From contig NZ_JAGBLU010000031.1 of the NCBI RefSeq assembly GCF_017635265.1, positions 1 through 64,000 of the forward strand: 64,000 nucleotides of DNA, in the 5' to 3' direction. Both the position numbers and the translations under genes were made by a program. Of this stretch, positions 1-8,253 are shown piece after piece. Numbering within the stretch: the first letter of the stretch is position 1; each line of letters starts with the position of its first letter. The DNA is from Butyrivibrio sp. Its GTDB lineage: Bacteria; Bacillota; Clostridia; Lachnospirales; Lachnospiraceae. Below the pieces are notes generated by a model, which did not search any database, had not been told where the DNA came from, and saw only the letters and a list, made by a program, of their open reading frames with translations.

Positions 1-56
1 ATATGAGCCAAAACTCCTTTATTCAAGCTTGGTTGGCGAACCCAAAAATCTTGTAA
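1..56 (+). CDS. Possible 3' end of a CDS entering from the left (partial)
   Basis: One plus-strand frame is open from the window edge to a TAA at 54-56 (last residues ...QAWLANPKIL) and is followed 40 bases later by a convincing plus-strand terminator. That layout suits the tail of a gene that begins outside the window. Seventeen residues are too few to assign a family. A second frame stays open to 138 but runs through the terminator, so it is less likely. The segment could also be the 3' part of a non-coding RNA. Existence as coding sequence is unproven. Confidence 0.3.
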   Translation, partial: MSQNSFIQAWLANPKIL

Positions 57-95
57 TATCGGAGTTTTTCTACTTTAAGCTAAAGCAGCTGTTGT

Positions 96-120
96 CCCCC
101 TGCATAGCAGGGGGTTTTAT
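96..120 (+). terminator. Rho-independent terminator, plus strand
   Basis: CCCCCTGC (96-103) pairs with GCAGGGGG (107-114) around a 3-base loop and is followed by TTTTATT. It ends whatever plus-strand transcript enters from the left. Confidence 0.8.
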
Positions 121-140
121 TAAAGATGCTACACAATAAA

Positions 141-186
141 ATAACAGGGATTGTATGAGTGCCAAGCGCCAAACAATCCCTGTTAT
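141..186. terminator. Inverted repeat, probable bidirectional terminator
   Basis: A perfect 14-base stem (141-154 with 173-186) has an 18-base loop, with T-rich flanks on both strands. It lies 42 bases past the stop of the minus-strand alcohol dehydrogenase, so it probably ends that transcript and backs up the plus-strand terminator. Confidence 0.7.
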
Positions 187-227
187 CACTTTTTATTCTT
201 AAAATTTTAATTTAAGAATGCATGCTT

Positions 228-1376
228 TTATGCCATCAGCATGCGGAACATTTCGATAACCTGCTCTTTAGTAGCTTCTCTTGGGTTTCCTGGATAGCAT
301 GCATCATTAAGTGCATCTGTAGCAAGTGTATCAAGATCCTCTTCCTTGATCTTATCAAGAGTCTTCGGAATTCCTACATCCTCAGAAAGCTTCTTAACTG
401 CTGCAATTGCTGCATCGCGGTACTCTTCCTGACTCATATTGTCAACGCCTTCTACACCCATTGCTCTTGCAACTTCGCGAAGTCTCTCTCCTGTATATTC
501 GCGGTTGAACTCCATGGAAATAGGAAGGAACATAGCACATGCAACACCATGTGGTGTGTCATAATGAGCTGAAAGAGTATGTGCCATAGCATGGTCGATA
601 CCAAGTCCGACATTAGAGAATCCCATACCGGCGATATACTGGCCAAGTGCCATTCCCTCACGACCTTCTTTGGTATTTTCAACAGCTCCGCGAAGATTCT
701 TTGAAATAAGTCTGATAGCTTCGAGATGGAACATATCTGTCATCTCCCAGGCTGCTCTTGTTGTATAACCTTCGATAGCATGTGTAAGAGCATCCATACC
801 TGTAGCTGCTGTAAGTCCCTTAGGCATTGAACCCATCATTTCAGGATCAACAACTGCAACGATAGGCATATCATGTGTATCTACACAAACAAACTTTCTC
901 TCTTTTTCTACATCTGTAATAACGTAATTGATTGTAACCTCAGCTGCTGTTCCGGCTGTAGTAGGAACTGCAATAATAGGAACACAAGGATTCTTTGTAG
1001 GTGCTACGCCTTCAAGTGAGCGAACATCTGCAAACTCCGGATTTGTAATGATAATACCGATTGCCTTTGATGTATCCATAGATGAACCACCACCTACTGC
1101 TACGATGCAATCAGCCCCGGACTTTTTAAATGCTTCAACGCCGTTTTTTACGTTCTCAATAGTTGGATTTGGCTTAATATCTGAATAAATTTCAAAAGGA
1201 ATACCAGCCTTTTCTAAAAGGTCTGTAACCTTAGCTGTTACACCGAACTTGATTAGATCTGGATCTGATGCAACAAAAGCCTTTTTAAAGCCATGTCCAT
1301 TGATTTCATTTACAATCTCATTGATTGCCCCTGCCCCATGATAGGATGTTCCGTTAAGTGATATTCTGTTTGCCAT
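228..1376 (-). CDS. Iron-containing alcohol dehydrogenase (FucO/1,3-propanediol dehydrogenase type)
   Basis: Predicted cytoplasmic NAD(P)H-dependent oxidoreductase of 382 residues, normal for family III (Fe-dependent) alcohol dehydrogenases. The N-terminal half carries the nucleotide-binding GGGSSMDTSK motif. The C-terminal half carries the metal-binding stretch GIDHAMAHTLSAHYDTPHG and the upstream GMDALTHAIEG, which supply the expected Asp and His ligands. The start at 1376 (MANRISL) is chosen because GGAGG sits about 8 bases upstream; the longer frame to 1439 has no ribosome site. Its 5' leader holds a small GCGGC/GCCGC hairpin at 1402-1414. It appears monocistronic. Substrate (ethanol/butanol, lactaldehyde or propanediol) cannot be told from sequence alone. 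Confidence 0.92.
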   Translation of the reverse strand: MANRISLNGTSYHGAGAINEIVNEINGHGFKKAFVASDPDLIKFGVTAKVTDLLEKAGIPFEIYSDIKPNPTIENVKNGVEAFKKSGADCIVAVGGGSSMDTSKAIGIIITNPEFADVRSLEGVAPTKNPCVPIIAVPTTAGTAAEVTINYVITDVEKERKFVCVDTHDMPIVAVVDPEMMGSMPKGLTAATGMDALTHAIEGYTTRAAWEMTDMFHLEAIRLISKNLRGAVENTKEGREGMALGQYIAGMGFSNVGLGIDHAMAHTLSAHYDTPHGVACAMFLPISMEFNREYTGERLREVARAMGVEGVDNMSQEEYRDAAIAAVKKLSEDVGIPKTLDKIKEEDLDTLATDALNDACYPGNPREATKEQVIEMFRMLMA

Positions 1377-1498
1377 ATAACCTTCCTCCGTTTGTAATTT
1401 TGCGGCTTTGCCGCTGGTAACCCAATAAAATTTTATCATATAATACCGGTGGAAAGTTATTCGAAAACGCTTAATTATTGTGCATTTTCAATCATTTT

Positions 1499-2266
1499 TC
1501 AGTTGAATTTTTTTGCCTTTTGTTTTTCAAAAAACTCATCAATATTGGCAATCAGTTCAGCAGGTGGCATTGTCTTTAAAAGATATTTCTCAGGTTTAAG
1601 ATCAATGACCTGCATTACACTTTCCTTGTCGCTCTTTACAGTCAAAAACATTACAGGCAAACTACTGGTTGAAGGTTCTGACCTTAACATTTTTAGAACC
1701 TGAGGTCCTGTAGTAACCGGCATTTCATAATCAAGAAGTATCAGATCAACTTCATTTTTTGCCAAAAAGGTTATGGCTGCCATTCCGGAATTAACCATAA
1801 AAACCTGATATTTTTCAGAAAGCCAGCTCTTAATAGTTCGAAGCATTGTTCCATCATCATCTACTACCAGAATTTTTTTCTTTTGAAGGCGCAGATCTTC
1901 TTTCTCCACAACTTCAATCATTTTGTTTCCAAGTTCTTTTACATTCACAGGGCGCTCAAAAATTGCCGCTATCCTGTCCTGTGGCACACTGACTCTTATC
2001 TTGTTTATTTCATCAGGAGATCCGATAATGCTTATTGACAGATCGTCTTCAACAGCCTGATCTCTTATATAAACCAGAAACTCCATCATATCTTCAAGAT
2101 CATCTATATAGATAAGATATACCTTTGGTTTATTCTCTATTCTCTCCACTTCTGTTACATTTGCACTTGCCTGAACCACTTCAAAATTCTTTTCCTTTAA
2201 CTCCTTGGCAATTGATGTAACCATAAAGCTCTTTCCGCCGCCTATAAGTAATACTCTTTTTTCCAT
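1499..2266 (-). CDS. Double-receiver response regulator without an output domain
   Basis: 255 residues, two receiver-like domains and nothing else. The C-terminal receiver (about 131-250) is complete: acidic cluster DDD 136-138, phosphoacceptor D179 in LLDYEMP, T209 and K231. The N-terminal domain (about 3-120) has the receiver pattern but GGG where the acidic cluster should be, so it looks like a pseudo-receiver. Start 2266 has AAGGAG upstream. It is the third gene of an operon, 14 bases after the hybrid kinase. Inference: it shuttles or buffers phosphate for the kinase's Hpt domain, or signals by protein contact. No DNA-binding or enzymatic output is present. Confidence 0.85.
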   Translation of the reverse strand: MEKRVLLIGGGKSFMVTSIAKELKEKNFEVVQASANVTEVERIENKPKVYLIYIDDLEDMMEFLVYIRDQAVEDDLSISIIGSPDEINKIRVSVPQDRIAAIFERPVNVKELGNKMIEVVEKEDLRLQKKKILVVDDDGTMLRTIKSWLSEKYQVFMVNSGMAAITFLAKNEVDLILLDYEMPVTTGPQVLKMLRSEPSTSSLPVMFLTVKSDKESVMQVIDLKPEKYLLKTMPPAELIANIDEFFEKQKAKKFN

Positions 2267-2280
2267 TTACGTTCTCCTTG

Positions 2281-5200
2281 TCATAGGATAGAAAGCAGTG
2301 AATCTCTATCTACTAAAGCCATAAACTCCGCTACCTTTTTATATTTTTCCTTGTAGGAATCCGGTATTTTATATCCTTTCAGCATATCCATGATTCCATC
2401 CGCAGTATCATAATCATAGGCCTCAACAAGCTCTTTTATATCTGAAAATGCACTTAAAAGCTCATCCTCTGAAATCTCCGGTAAATCCGAATCATCTTCG
2501 TTTTCTGCTGCTGCCTTGAATTTATCCTTATAGCTCCTGTAAAGATATAACAGTTGTGGCGTTTTTTCTGCAATCTCTGCTTCATTCTCATCATTGCCGC
2601 ACTTCTCAAGGTATGCTGCTTCTTTGGACAGTTTCATAGCTCCCACAAGCCTTGCAGAACTCTTAAGAGCGTGAACCGCAACCGTGTAGTTTCTAAAGTC
2701 TTTGCTATGGGCAAAATTTTCTATGTCATCAGCTTTTTTATTAAGACTTATCAAAAACTCCTTTACAACCGTAGTCAAAACCTCACGGCTGCCGCAGTTA
2801 TTTAGTGCTTCCTTAAGATCAATCCCCTCAAGAGCATCGAGGAAATCCTCATGACTTGTTTCTTCTTTCAGCTTTGAATCAGAAGACTCTGTTATCGCCT
2901 CATCCTCGCTGCCTGCAGTTTGCAGTTTTTCTTTTGGAAGAAGCTTATACAGCATATCTTCCAGCGTCTCACCATTTACCGGCTTCGAAAGATAATCATC
3001 AAACCCTGCTGCAATGTATTCTTCTCTTGCCCCTGATCCGGCATTTGCAGTAAGAGCAATACACGGAACTCCGATATTCTTATTACCTTCCAGTGTCTTC
3101 ATTGCTGCCAGAGTCTCAACTCCATCCATCTCCGGCATCCTGTGATCTATAAAAATAACGTCATAATGCTTCTGTTTAACCTTTTCAAGAGTTTCCATTC
3201 CGCTCTCGGCAGTATCAATCCTTATCTGTGTATTCTTTAAAAGCCCTTTTACAACCGTCAGATTCATTACTGTATCATCCACAACCAGAATTTCAGCTTC
3301 CGGCGCCCTGAACTTTTCATGGTATTTTTTCAGGCTGTTTAAATATTCCTTATATTTTTGCTTGAAATCTCCAAGCTCTTCCCACGAAAATACCTGCTGC
3401 CTTACTTCAAAAGAAAAATCAGACCCTTCTCCGTAAACACTCTTAACTTCCAGCTTAGTATCCATCAGTGCAAGAAGCTTTTTTACAATGCTCATTCCAA
3501 GTCCTGTTCCCTCAATGGATCTGTTCCTTATCTCTTCAATTCTTTCAAACGGTGAAAAGAGCTTGTTAAGATCCTCCTCTTTTATTCCTATTCCCGTATC
3601 CACCACCTGAAATCTCAGGAAAATGTTATTTTCATCTTCCTTGCGATATGATACGTTCATGGTAACAGAGCCTTCCTCCGTATACTTCACTGCATTGGTA
3701 AGAATATTTGTGACACATTGCTTGATTCTTATTTCATCTCCAAAAAGAGAAGACGGAATTGTCTCATCCACATTTATTTCCAGTTTTAATCCCTTGTCCT
3801 GAGCCTTTGTTGCTATCATGTTAAGAAGATCATTTATCATAGAGCCTAAATGATAGGGCACAGGTAAAATGTCCATTTTTCCTGCCTCGATTTTTGAAAA
3901 ATCAAGAATATCATTTACAATTCCCAAAAGAGAGTTGCCTGCACTTTTTACATTCTGGGCGTACTCTTCTATCTGTGGATCATTGGTTTCTCTGATTATC
4001 ATCTCATTCATTCCCAGAACAGCGTTTATAGGTGTCCTTATTTCGTGAGACATATTTGACAGGAAACTGCTTTTTGCTTCACTTGACTGTTTGGCAACCT
4101 CAAGCTCAGTCTTTAATTTCTGCTCTTCCTCAATCCTTCCGATATAGTCTTCAATGGAATGAACCATAGTCCGCGAAGACTCAAAAACCACACCTATTTC
4201 ATCCCTTGTTCCGGATTTTATCTTATCAATTTTTTTCCCGACTTTAAGCTTTTCATCATCATCTGCATTGGCAAATTCGTACATAAAATCAGAGAGTACA
4301 CCAAGAGGCGCACCTATAGACATCTTCGTGTAATAATTGGCAAAGCCTCCAAGGGGGACACCTACACAAAGCAGCAAAAGAACCATTTTTATATCATAAT
4401 TGATAACAGATGTATCAAATGTAAACTCAAGCATTCCAATTCCTTTGGCAAAATCATCGCTTGTTATGTCAGTATCTTTACCAAGATTTTCTTCAATGAC
4501 AGCATCCATTGCTTCCTTATTGTTCTTAAGGCTATTGATCATAACGTCTTTCATGTCAGGAAAAAGAGCTATCATAAACGCCGCAGCAGATATTCCCAAA
4601 AAAACTTCAATCCCTATTATTATCGTTGTTATTTTGACACTTACCCTTGTTTTTCTATATGTTCTCTGAATCTCTGCATTTTTTTGATATGCATCTGTGT
4701 ATCCTGTGGCAATCGGAAAAGGCAGCTTACAAATATCAGGAGCTTTTGTAAAAAAGAAATGAAGTGCAAAGCCAACAGCAAATATAAGAACTACATCCCT
4801 TGATAAATATATTGTGAGATGTTTTAGCGCCGAAATATCATATTCTTCATTTTGAATTACAGTCAAACAGATCACTTCAGTAAATGAAGTTGCTAAAAGC
4901 GTATATAAGCACGCCAAAATAGTCTTTTTCCTGGTCTTAAACCAAAAATACTGCCCAAACAGAGCAAAACACGTGGTGGCCACCAGATAAATTGCCATGA
5001 AATAGACAGTATCCATGCTAATAAAAAATGTTGTTAGAAAAGACAGAAAAAAGGCTGCATATGCAAGAAGATACCCGTAAAGCCCTCCAAGAAGCAGATA
5101 TGGCAGCAGAAAAAAAGTAGCAAAAATGATCCCCCATCTGTGAAATATCATATTATCTGCATGCAGTGAACAGTACACACACAGTCTTGTCAAAGAAAGC

Positions 5201-5286
5201 CATACCACAACAGAAATAAATCTCACCAAAAACCTTAACCACTTTTTATCAATATCTTTGATTTTCCGAATCTGTTTCATAAGCAT
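2281..5286 (-). CDS. Membrane hybrid sensor histidine kinase (HisKA-HATPase-REC-Hpt)
   Basis: 1001 residues. Several hydrophobic segments fill about 20-185, with further membrane segments near 218-242 and 300-318, then a linker and coiled coil. HisKA follows with H414 in NMSHEIRTP, then the ATPase (N box near 527, DTGIGIK 563-569, GTGLGMS from 593). Next is a receiver (D670-D671, D714, K768) and an Hpt domain with H872 in VHALKSS. A full internal phosphorelay is therefore present. The start at 5286 has GAGG 6 bases upstream. The gene lies 19 bases after a GGDEF gene and 14 before a double-receiver gene. The input region matches no sensor I can name. Confidence 0.93.
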   Translation of the reverse strand: MLMKQIRKIKDIDKKWLRFLVRFISVVVWLSLTRLCVYCSLHADNMIFHRWGIIFATFFLLPYLLLGGLYGYLLAYAAFFLSFLTTFFISMDTVYFMAIYLVATTCFALFGQYFWFKTRKKTILACLYTLLATSFTEVICLTVIQNEEYDISALKHLTIYLSRDVVLIFAVGFALHFFFTKAPDICKLPFPIATGYTDAYQKNAEIQRTYRKTRVSVKITTIIIGIEVFLGISAAAFMIALFPDMKDVMINSLKNNKEAMDAVIEENLGKDTDITSDDFAKGIGMLEFTFDTSVINYDIKMVLLLLCVGVPLGGFANYYTKMSIGAPLGVLSDFMYEFANADDDEKLKVGKKIDKIKSGTRDEIGVVFESSRTMVHSIEDYIGRIEEEQKLKTELEVAKQSSEAKSSFLSNMSHEIRTPINAVLGMNEMIIRETNDPQIEEYAQNVKSAGNSLLGIVNDILDFSKIEAGKMDILPVPYHLGSMINDLLNMIATKAQDKGLKLEINVDETIPSSLFGDEIRIKQCVTNILTNAVKYTEEGSVTMNVSYRKEDENNIFLRFQVVDTGIGIKEEDLNKLFSPFERIEEIRNRSIEGTGLGMSIVKKLLALMDTKLEVKSVYGEGSDFSFEVRQQVFSWEELGDFKQKYKEYLNSLKKYHEKFRAPEAEILVVDDTVMNLTVVKGLLKNTQIRIDTAESGMETLEKVKQKHYDVIFIDHRMPEMDGVETLAAMKTLEGNKNIGVPCIALTANAGSGAREEYIAAGFDDYLSKPVNGETLEDMLYKLLPKEKLQTAGSEDEAITESSDSKLKEETSHEDFLDALEGIDLKEALNNCGSREVLTTVVKEFLISLNKKADDIENFAHSKDFRNYTVAVHALKSSARLVGAMKLSKEAAYLEKCGNDENEAEIAEKTPQLLYLYRSYKDKFKAAAENEDDSDLPEISEDELLSAFSDIKELVEAYDYDTADGIMDMLKGYKIPDSYKEKYKKVAEFMALVDRDSLLSIL

Positions 5287-5305
5287 TCATTACCTCATAA
5301 ATACT

Positions 5306-6862
5306 TTATTCTCTTGCAGCCTTCATTGCCTTTTTGTCCTCATACATCAGGTTATCTGCTCTTTTAAATACGCTCTGCACTCCTTTATCATTTTCAGGAT
5401 CAAACATTGTCCAGCCAATTGCAGCTGACACCTTCTCCCATGGCTCTAAAAAATCATCTCTTGCGATTTCTTCCAAAGTACTTCTGAACTTTTCCACAAG
5501 AAAAGAAGCATTGTCATAGTCTTCATTTTCAAGGACAATAACAAACTCATCTCCTCCTATTCTGAAAACAGGAGAATGAGCAAAATTCTTACACACTATC
5601 ATACATATTTTCCTAATAGATATATTTCCCTTCTCATGCCCATAATTGTCATTGATGACCTTCAGGTAATTAAGATCAACCATGGCGATTCCAAACTTAT
5701 CAAAGCCTTCATTTGCTATTTGGTGTTCTATTTTCTTAACTTCTTCGTCATAAGAGGTTTTGTTTCTAATACCTGTAAGCGCGTCTTTGTTAGCAAGTTC
5801 ATTAACAGTTCTTATCTTATCCTGCGCCTCTGTAAGAAGCCTGTTTGTTTCAATAAGACTATTCATGTAAATTCTTATTGATGAGATCATGATGGAAATC
5901 TGAACTGCCAGATCATGTATTTCATCATTTCCTTTTATCCTGGAATTAACTCTGTCAACCACTGTTTCATCTCTGGTTTCAGTAAAGTAAACTACATCAT
6001 CCTTTAACTCCAGTAATCTCTTAATGTACTTGGAACCAATTACAAAAGACAATACTCCACCAAATAAAACCATTAGTATCGCCATAATAATGGTTTGCCT
6101 GACAGCATTTTTAAAAATAGTATTGCTCACGTTTTCTATTTCAATTTCAGCTCCTACAACTCCTACTGTCACGTCTTCTATTACCAGAGGATAATAACAT
6201 GCGTAGGTATGTCCATACTCATTATCAAATACATCATAGCCAGGCGTAAATTTACCTGTTTTCAATGCCTGCCATAAGTGTTCGTGCTCCTCAGTAGCTT
6301 CATATATATCCTGGTCAAGCACTATAAAATCTTTACCATCAACAGTTTTTGTTTCAGGTACAGGATCAATAATATAATATACATGCTCTTCTTCACCTGT
6401 AGGAACCAGGTAATATGTGTAAAAGACACCAAAATTTTCACTAGTGGATTCAAATATATGCATCCAGTATTCTTGTCTATACGTAACATACAATATCTGA
6501 AGTTTTTGGGGCATAGCCTTATAAGGCACTTCTTCACCGGGAGTTTTCCCCGGATATTTTCTGTTAAACGCATTGTAAAAAGCAATTTTAGCTTCATGAT
6601 AATTGCCATCAAAATCAGCCGGAATATTTATCTCATCTTTAAGAGCAATAGAAAGCTCCTGATAGGCAAGAAAATCCCTCCCATCAGCCTTCATAAGTTC
6701 TGATAAAAAAGTGACCGTATTCTGGAGCTTTTTTTCAGATTGTTCCCTGTAAACACTTAACTGGCTAAAATACGCACTAAAGCCTGTTAGTGCCAACACG
6801 GAAACCAACAGAATAAAAAAGAAAATTATTAACTTTTCAACAAGGCCATGTCGTCTAATCAT
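5306..6862 (-). CDS. Membrane-bound diguanylate cyclase (GGDEF)
   Basis: 518 residues. A signal-anchor helix (about 8-30), an extracytoplasmic sensor region (about 31-255, Cache-like by layout), a second helix (about 257-276), a linker and a C-terminal GGDEF domain (about 355-515) follow in order. The active-site motif is intact (GGDEF 436-440) and the family's DALTGIRN start is present. The usual RxxD inhibitory site just upstream is not visible, so product inhibition may be missing. It should make c-di-GMP from GTP. It is first in the operon with the hybrid kinase, a pairing that suggests shared signal input. No clear SD precedes the ATG, so the start is the least certain part. Confidence 0.92.
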   Translation of the reverse strand: MIRRHGLVEKLIIFFFILLVSVLALTGFSAYFSQLSVYREQSEKKLQNTVTFLSELMKADGRDFLAYQELSIALKDEINIPADFDGNYHEAKIAFYNAFNRKYPGKTPGEEVPYKAMPQKLQILYVTYRQEYWMHIFESTSENFGVFYTYYLVPTGEEEHVYYIIDPVPETKTVDGKDFIVLDQDIYEATEEHEHLWQALKTGKFTPGYDVFDNEYGHTYACYYPLVIEDVTVGVVGAEIEIENVSNTIFKNAVRQTIIMAILMVLFGGVLSFVIGSKYIKRLLELKDDVVYFTETRDETVVDRVNSRIKGNDEIHDLAVQISIMISSIRIYMNSLIETNRLLTEAQDKIRTVNELANKDALTGIRNKTSYDEEVKKIEHQIANEGFDKFGIAMVDLNYLKVINDNYGHEKGNISIRKICMIVCKNFAHSPVFRIGGDEFVIVLENEDYDNASFLVEKFRSTLEEIARDDFLEPWEKVSAAIGWTMFDPENDKGVQSVFKRADNLMYEDKKAMKAARE

Positions 6863-6927
6863 GACATAATTGTACTATATATCGTCAATCTTTTCCTCGT
6901 TTTTATGTATTTTTTATAATTGCAATC

Positions 6928-8235
6928 TCAATCATCAACATCGAAGTTTTCAAGTATATTCTCTTTTTTGGGTGGCTTAACATCTCCATGCTTTACCATC
7001 ATCATTGAACAAAAAGCCAGCACCGAAAAAACAACTGCATAGGGAAAAAGTGTTCTGTATGAAATGTACTCAAGAAGCATTCCCGAAAGAATTGGCGTAA
7101 ATACCTGCGCTGCCATCGAAAATGTATAATATGTTCCTGTATATTTGCCAATATCCCCGGATTTACTCATCTCAACTACCATCGGATAAGAGTTGACATT
7201 TATTGCAGCCCAGCCTATTCCGATAAGTGCAAAAAATATGTTTATCGAACTTGAATAACTAGGCATAAATGCTGCCACAAGGTAACATATAGTCATAATA
7301 ATGACACCGCCAAGAATAGTCTTTTTTCTGCCTATTATTCCGGAAATAAAACCGATAGGAATATAGCTAAGTACTGCTGCCACTGTAGCTATAAGAAGTG
7401 TAGTTGCATATCCTCCGTCGCGAAGGTTCCAGACTTCCTCAACATATCTGGTGTAAGCAGTTGTAACTGCATTATAAGCCATATACCAGAAAGCGACTGA
7501 CATAAGAAGAAAACAAAGGCTCTTATATACTTCCTTCGGAAGCTTTTTGGCAGAATCAGAAGTATTTTCTTCCTTCTCAATCTGCTCTCCCAAAGACTTA
7601 AGGCCGCCCTCTTTTTCTATTTGCTTTTTTATCTCTTTTTCTCTTGTAGTAAATACGAGAATACAAACAGAAACCGCCATAAGTATCACAATACTAAGCA
7701 TAAGCGGTGTGTAATTGGTATCAGCAGGATTATCAGCGGACTTTAAAAGAACAATTGTCATAACCAAAGTAAAGACTCCGCCAAGTGCTCCCATTAGATT
7801 GATAACCGCATTTCCTGCACTTCGAAGCGGTGCCGGTGTAAGATCAGGCATAAGTGATACTGCGGGCGATCTGTATATTCCCATGGAAACAAGGAGCATT
7901 AAAAGAATAATTATAAAGAACACAAGATTCCCACTTGGTCTTGCCACTTGAATAAGTGTTACCAGAAAAACAATTGCCAAAAAAGTTCCTGCCAAAATAT
8001 AGGGAATTCTTTTTCCTAACTTTGTATTGGTTCTATCTGACAGTGTTCCGAATAATGGAAGTAAAAACAGAGCAAATACATTATCAAGTGCCATAATCGC
8101 ACCGGTAGCAGTTTCCCCAAGATTAAAACTATATTTTAGGATTTTTGGTATTTCATTGTCGTAGAACTGCCAAAAAGCGCAGATTGATAAAAATGCAAAA
8201 CCAATAAATATAGTTCTCTTATAATTAAGTTTCAT
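6928..8235 (-). CDS. MFS transporter, SLC45/GPH-like sugar transporter
   Basis: 435 residues with about twelve membrane helices and the loop LSDRTNTKLGKRIPYI between helices 2 and 3, typical of the major facilitator superfamily; overall it resembles SLC45-like sugar/cation symporters. A cytoplasmic loop of charged residues (about 200-235) divides the two halves. The start is placed at the ATG at 8235, 5 bases after a GGGGG-type ribosome site; a TTG 12 bases earlier opens the longer frame but is unlikely. It begins 18 bases after the CaiB/BaiF-like gene, so the two are probably co-transcribed. Substrate unknown. Confidence 0.85.
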   Translation of the reverse strand: MKLNYKRTIFIGFAFLSICAFWQFYDNEIPKILKYSFNLGETATGAIMALDNVFALFLLPLFGTLSDRTNTKLGKRIPYILAGTFLAIVFLVTLIQVARPSGNLVFFIIILLMLLVSMGIYRSPAVSLMPDLTPAPLRSAGNAVINLMGALGGVFTLVMTIVLLKSADNPADTNYTPLMLSIVILMAVSVCILVFTTREKEIKKQIEKEGGLKSLGEQIEKEENTSDSAKKLPKEVYKSLCFLLMSVAFWYMAYNAVTTAYTRYVEEVWNLRDGGYATTLLIATVAAVLSYIPIGFISGIIGRKKTILGGVIIMTICYLVAAFMPSYSSSINIFFALIGIGWAAINVNSYPMVVEMSKSGDIGKYTGTYYTFSMAAQVFTPILSGMLLEYISYRTLFPYAVVFSVLAFCSMMMVKHGDVKPPKKENILENFDVDD

Positions 8236-8253
8236 AATAGCCCCCAAAGTGAT

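Noticed and set aside
1377-1439. Longer N-terminus for the alcohol dehydrogenase
   Set aside because: No ribosome site there; the ATG at 1376 has GGAGG and gives the usual family N-terminus.
4159-4803. 214-residue open frame on the plus strand
   Set aside because: It is antisense to the membrane and linker part of the hybrid kinase, has no family resemblance and is rich in residues typical of reversed hydrophobic coding sequence.
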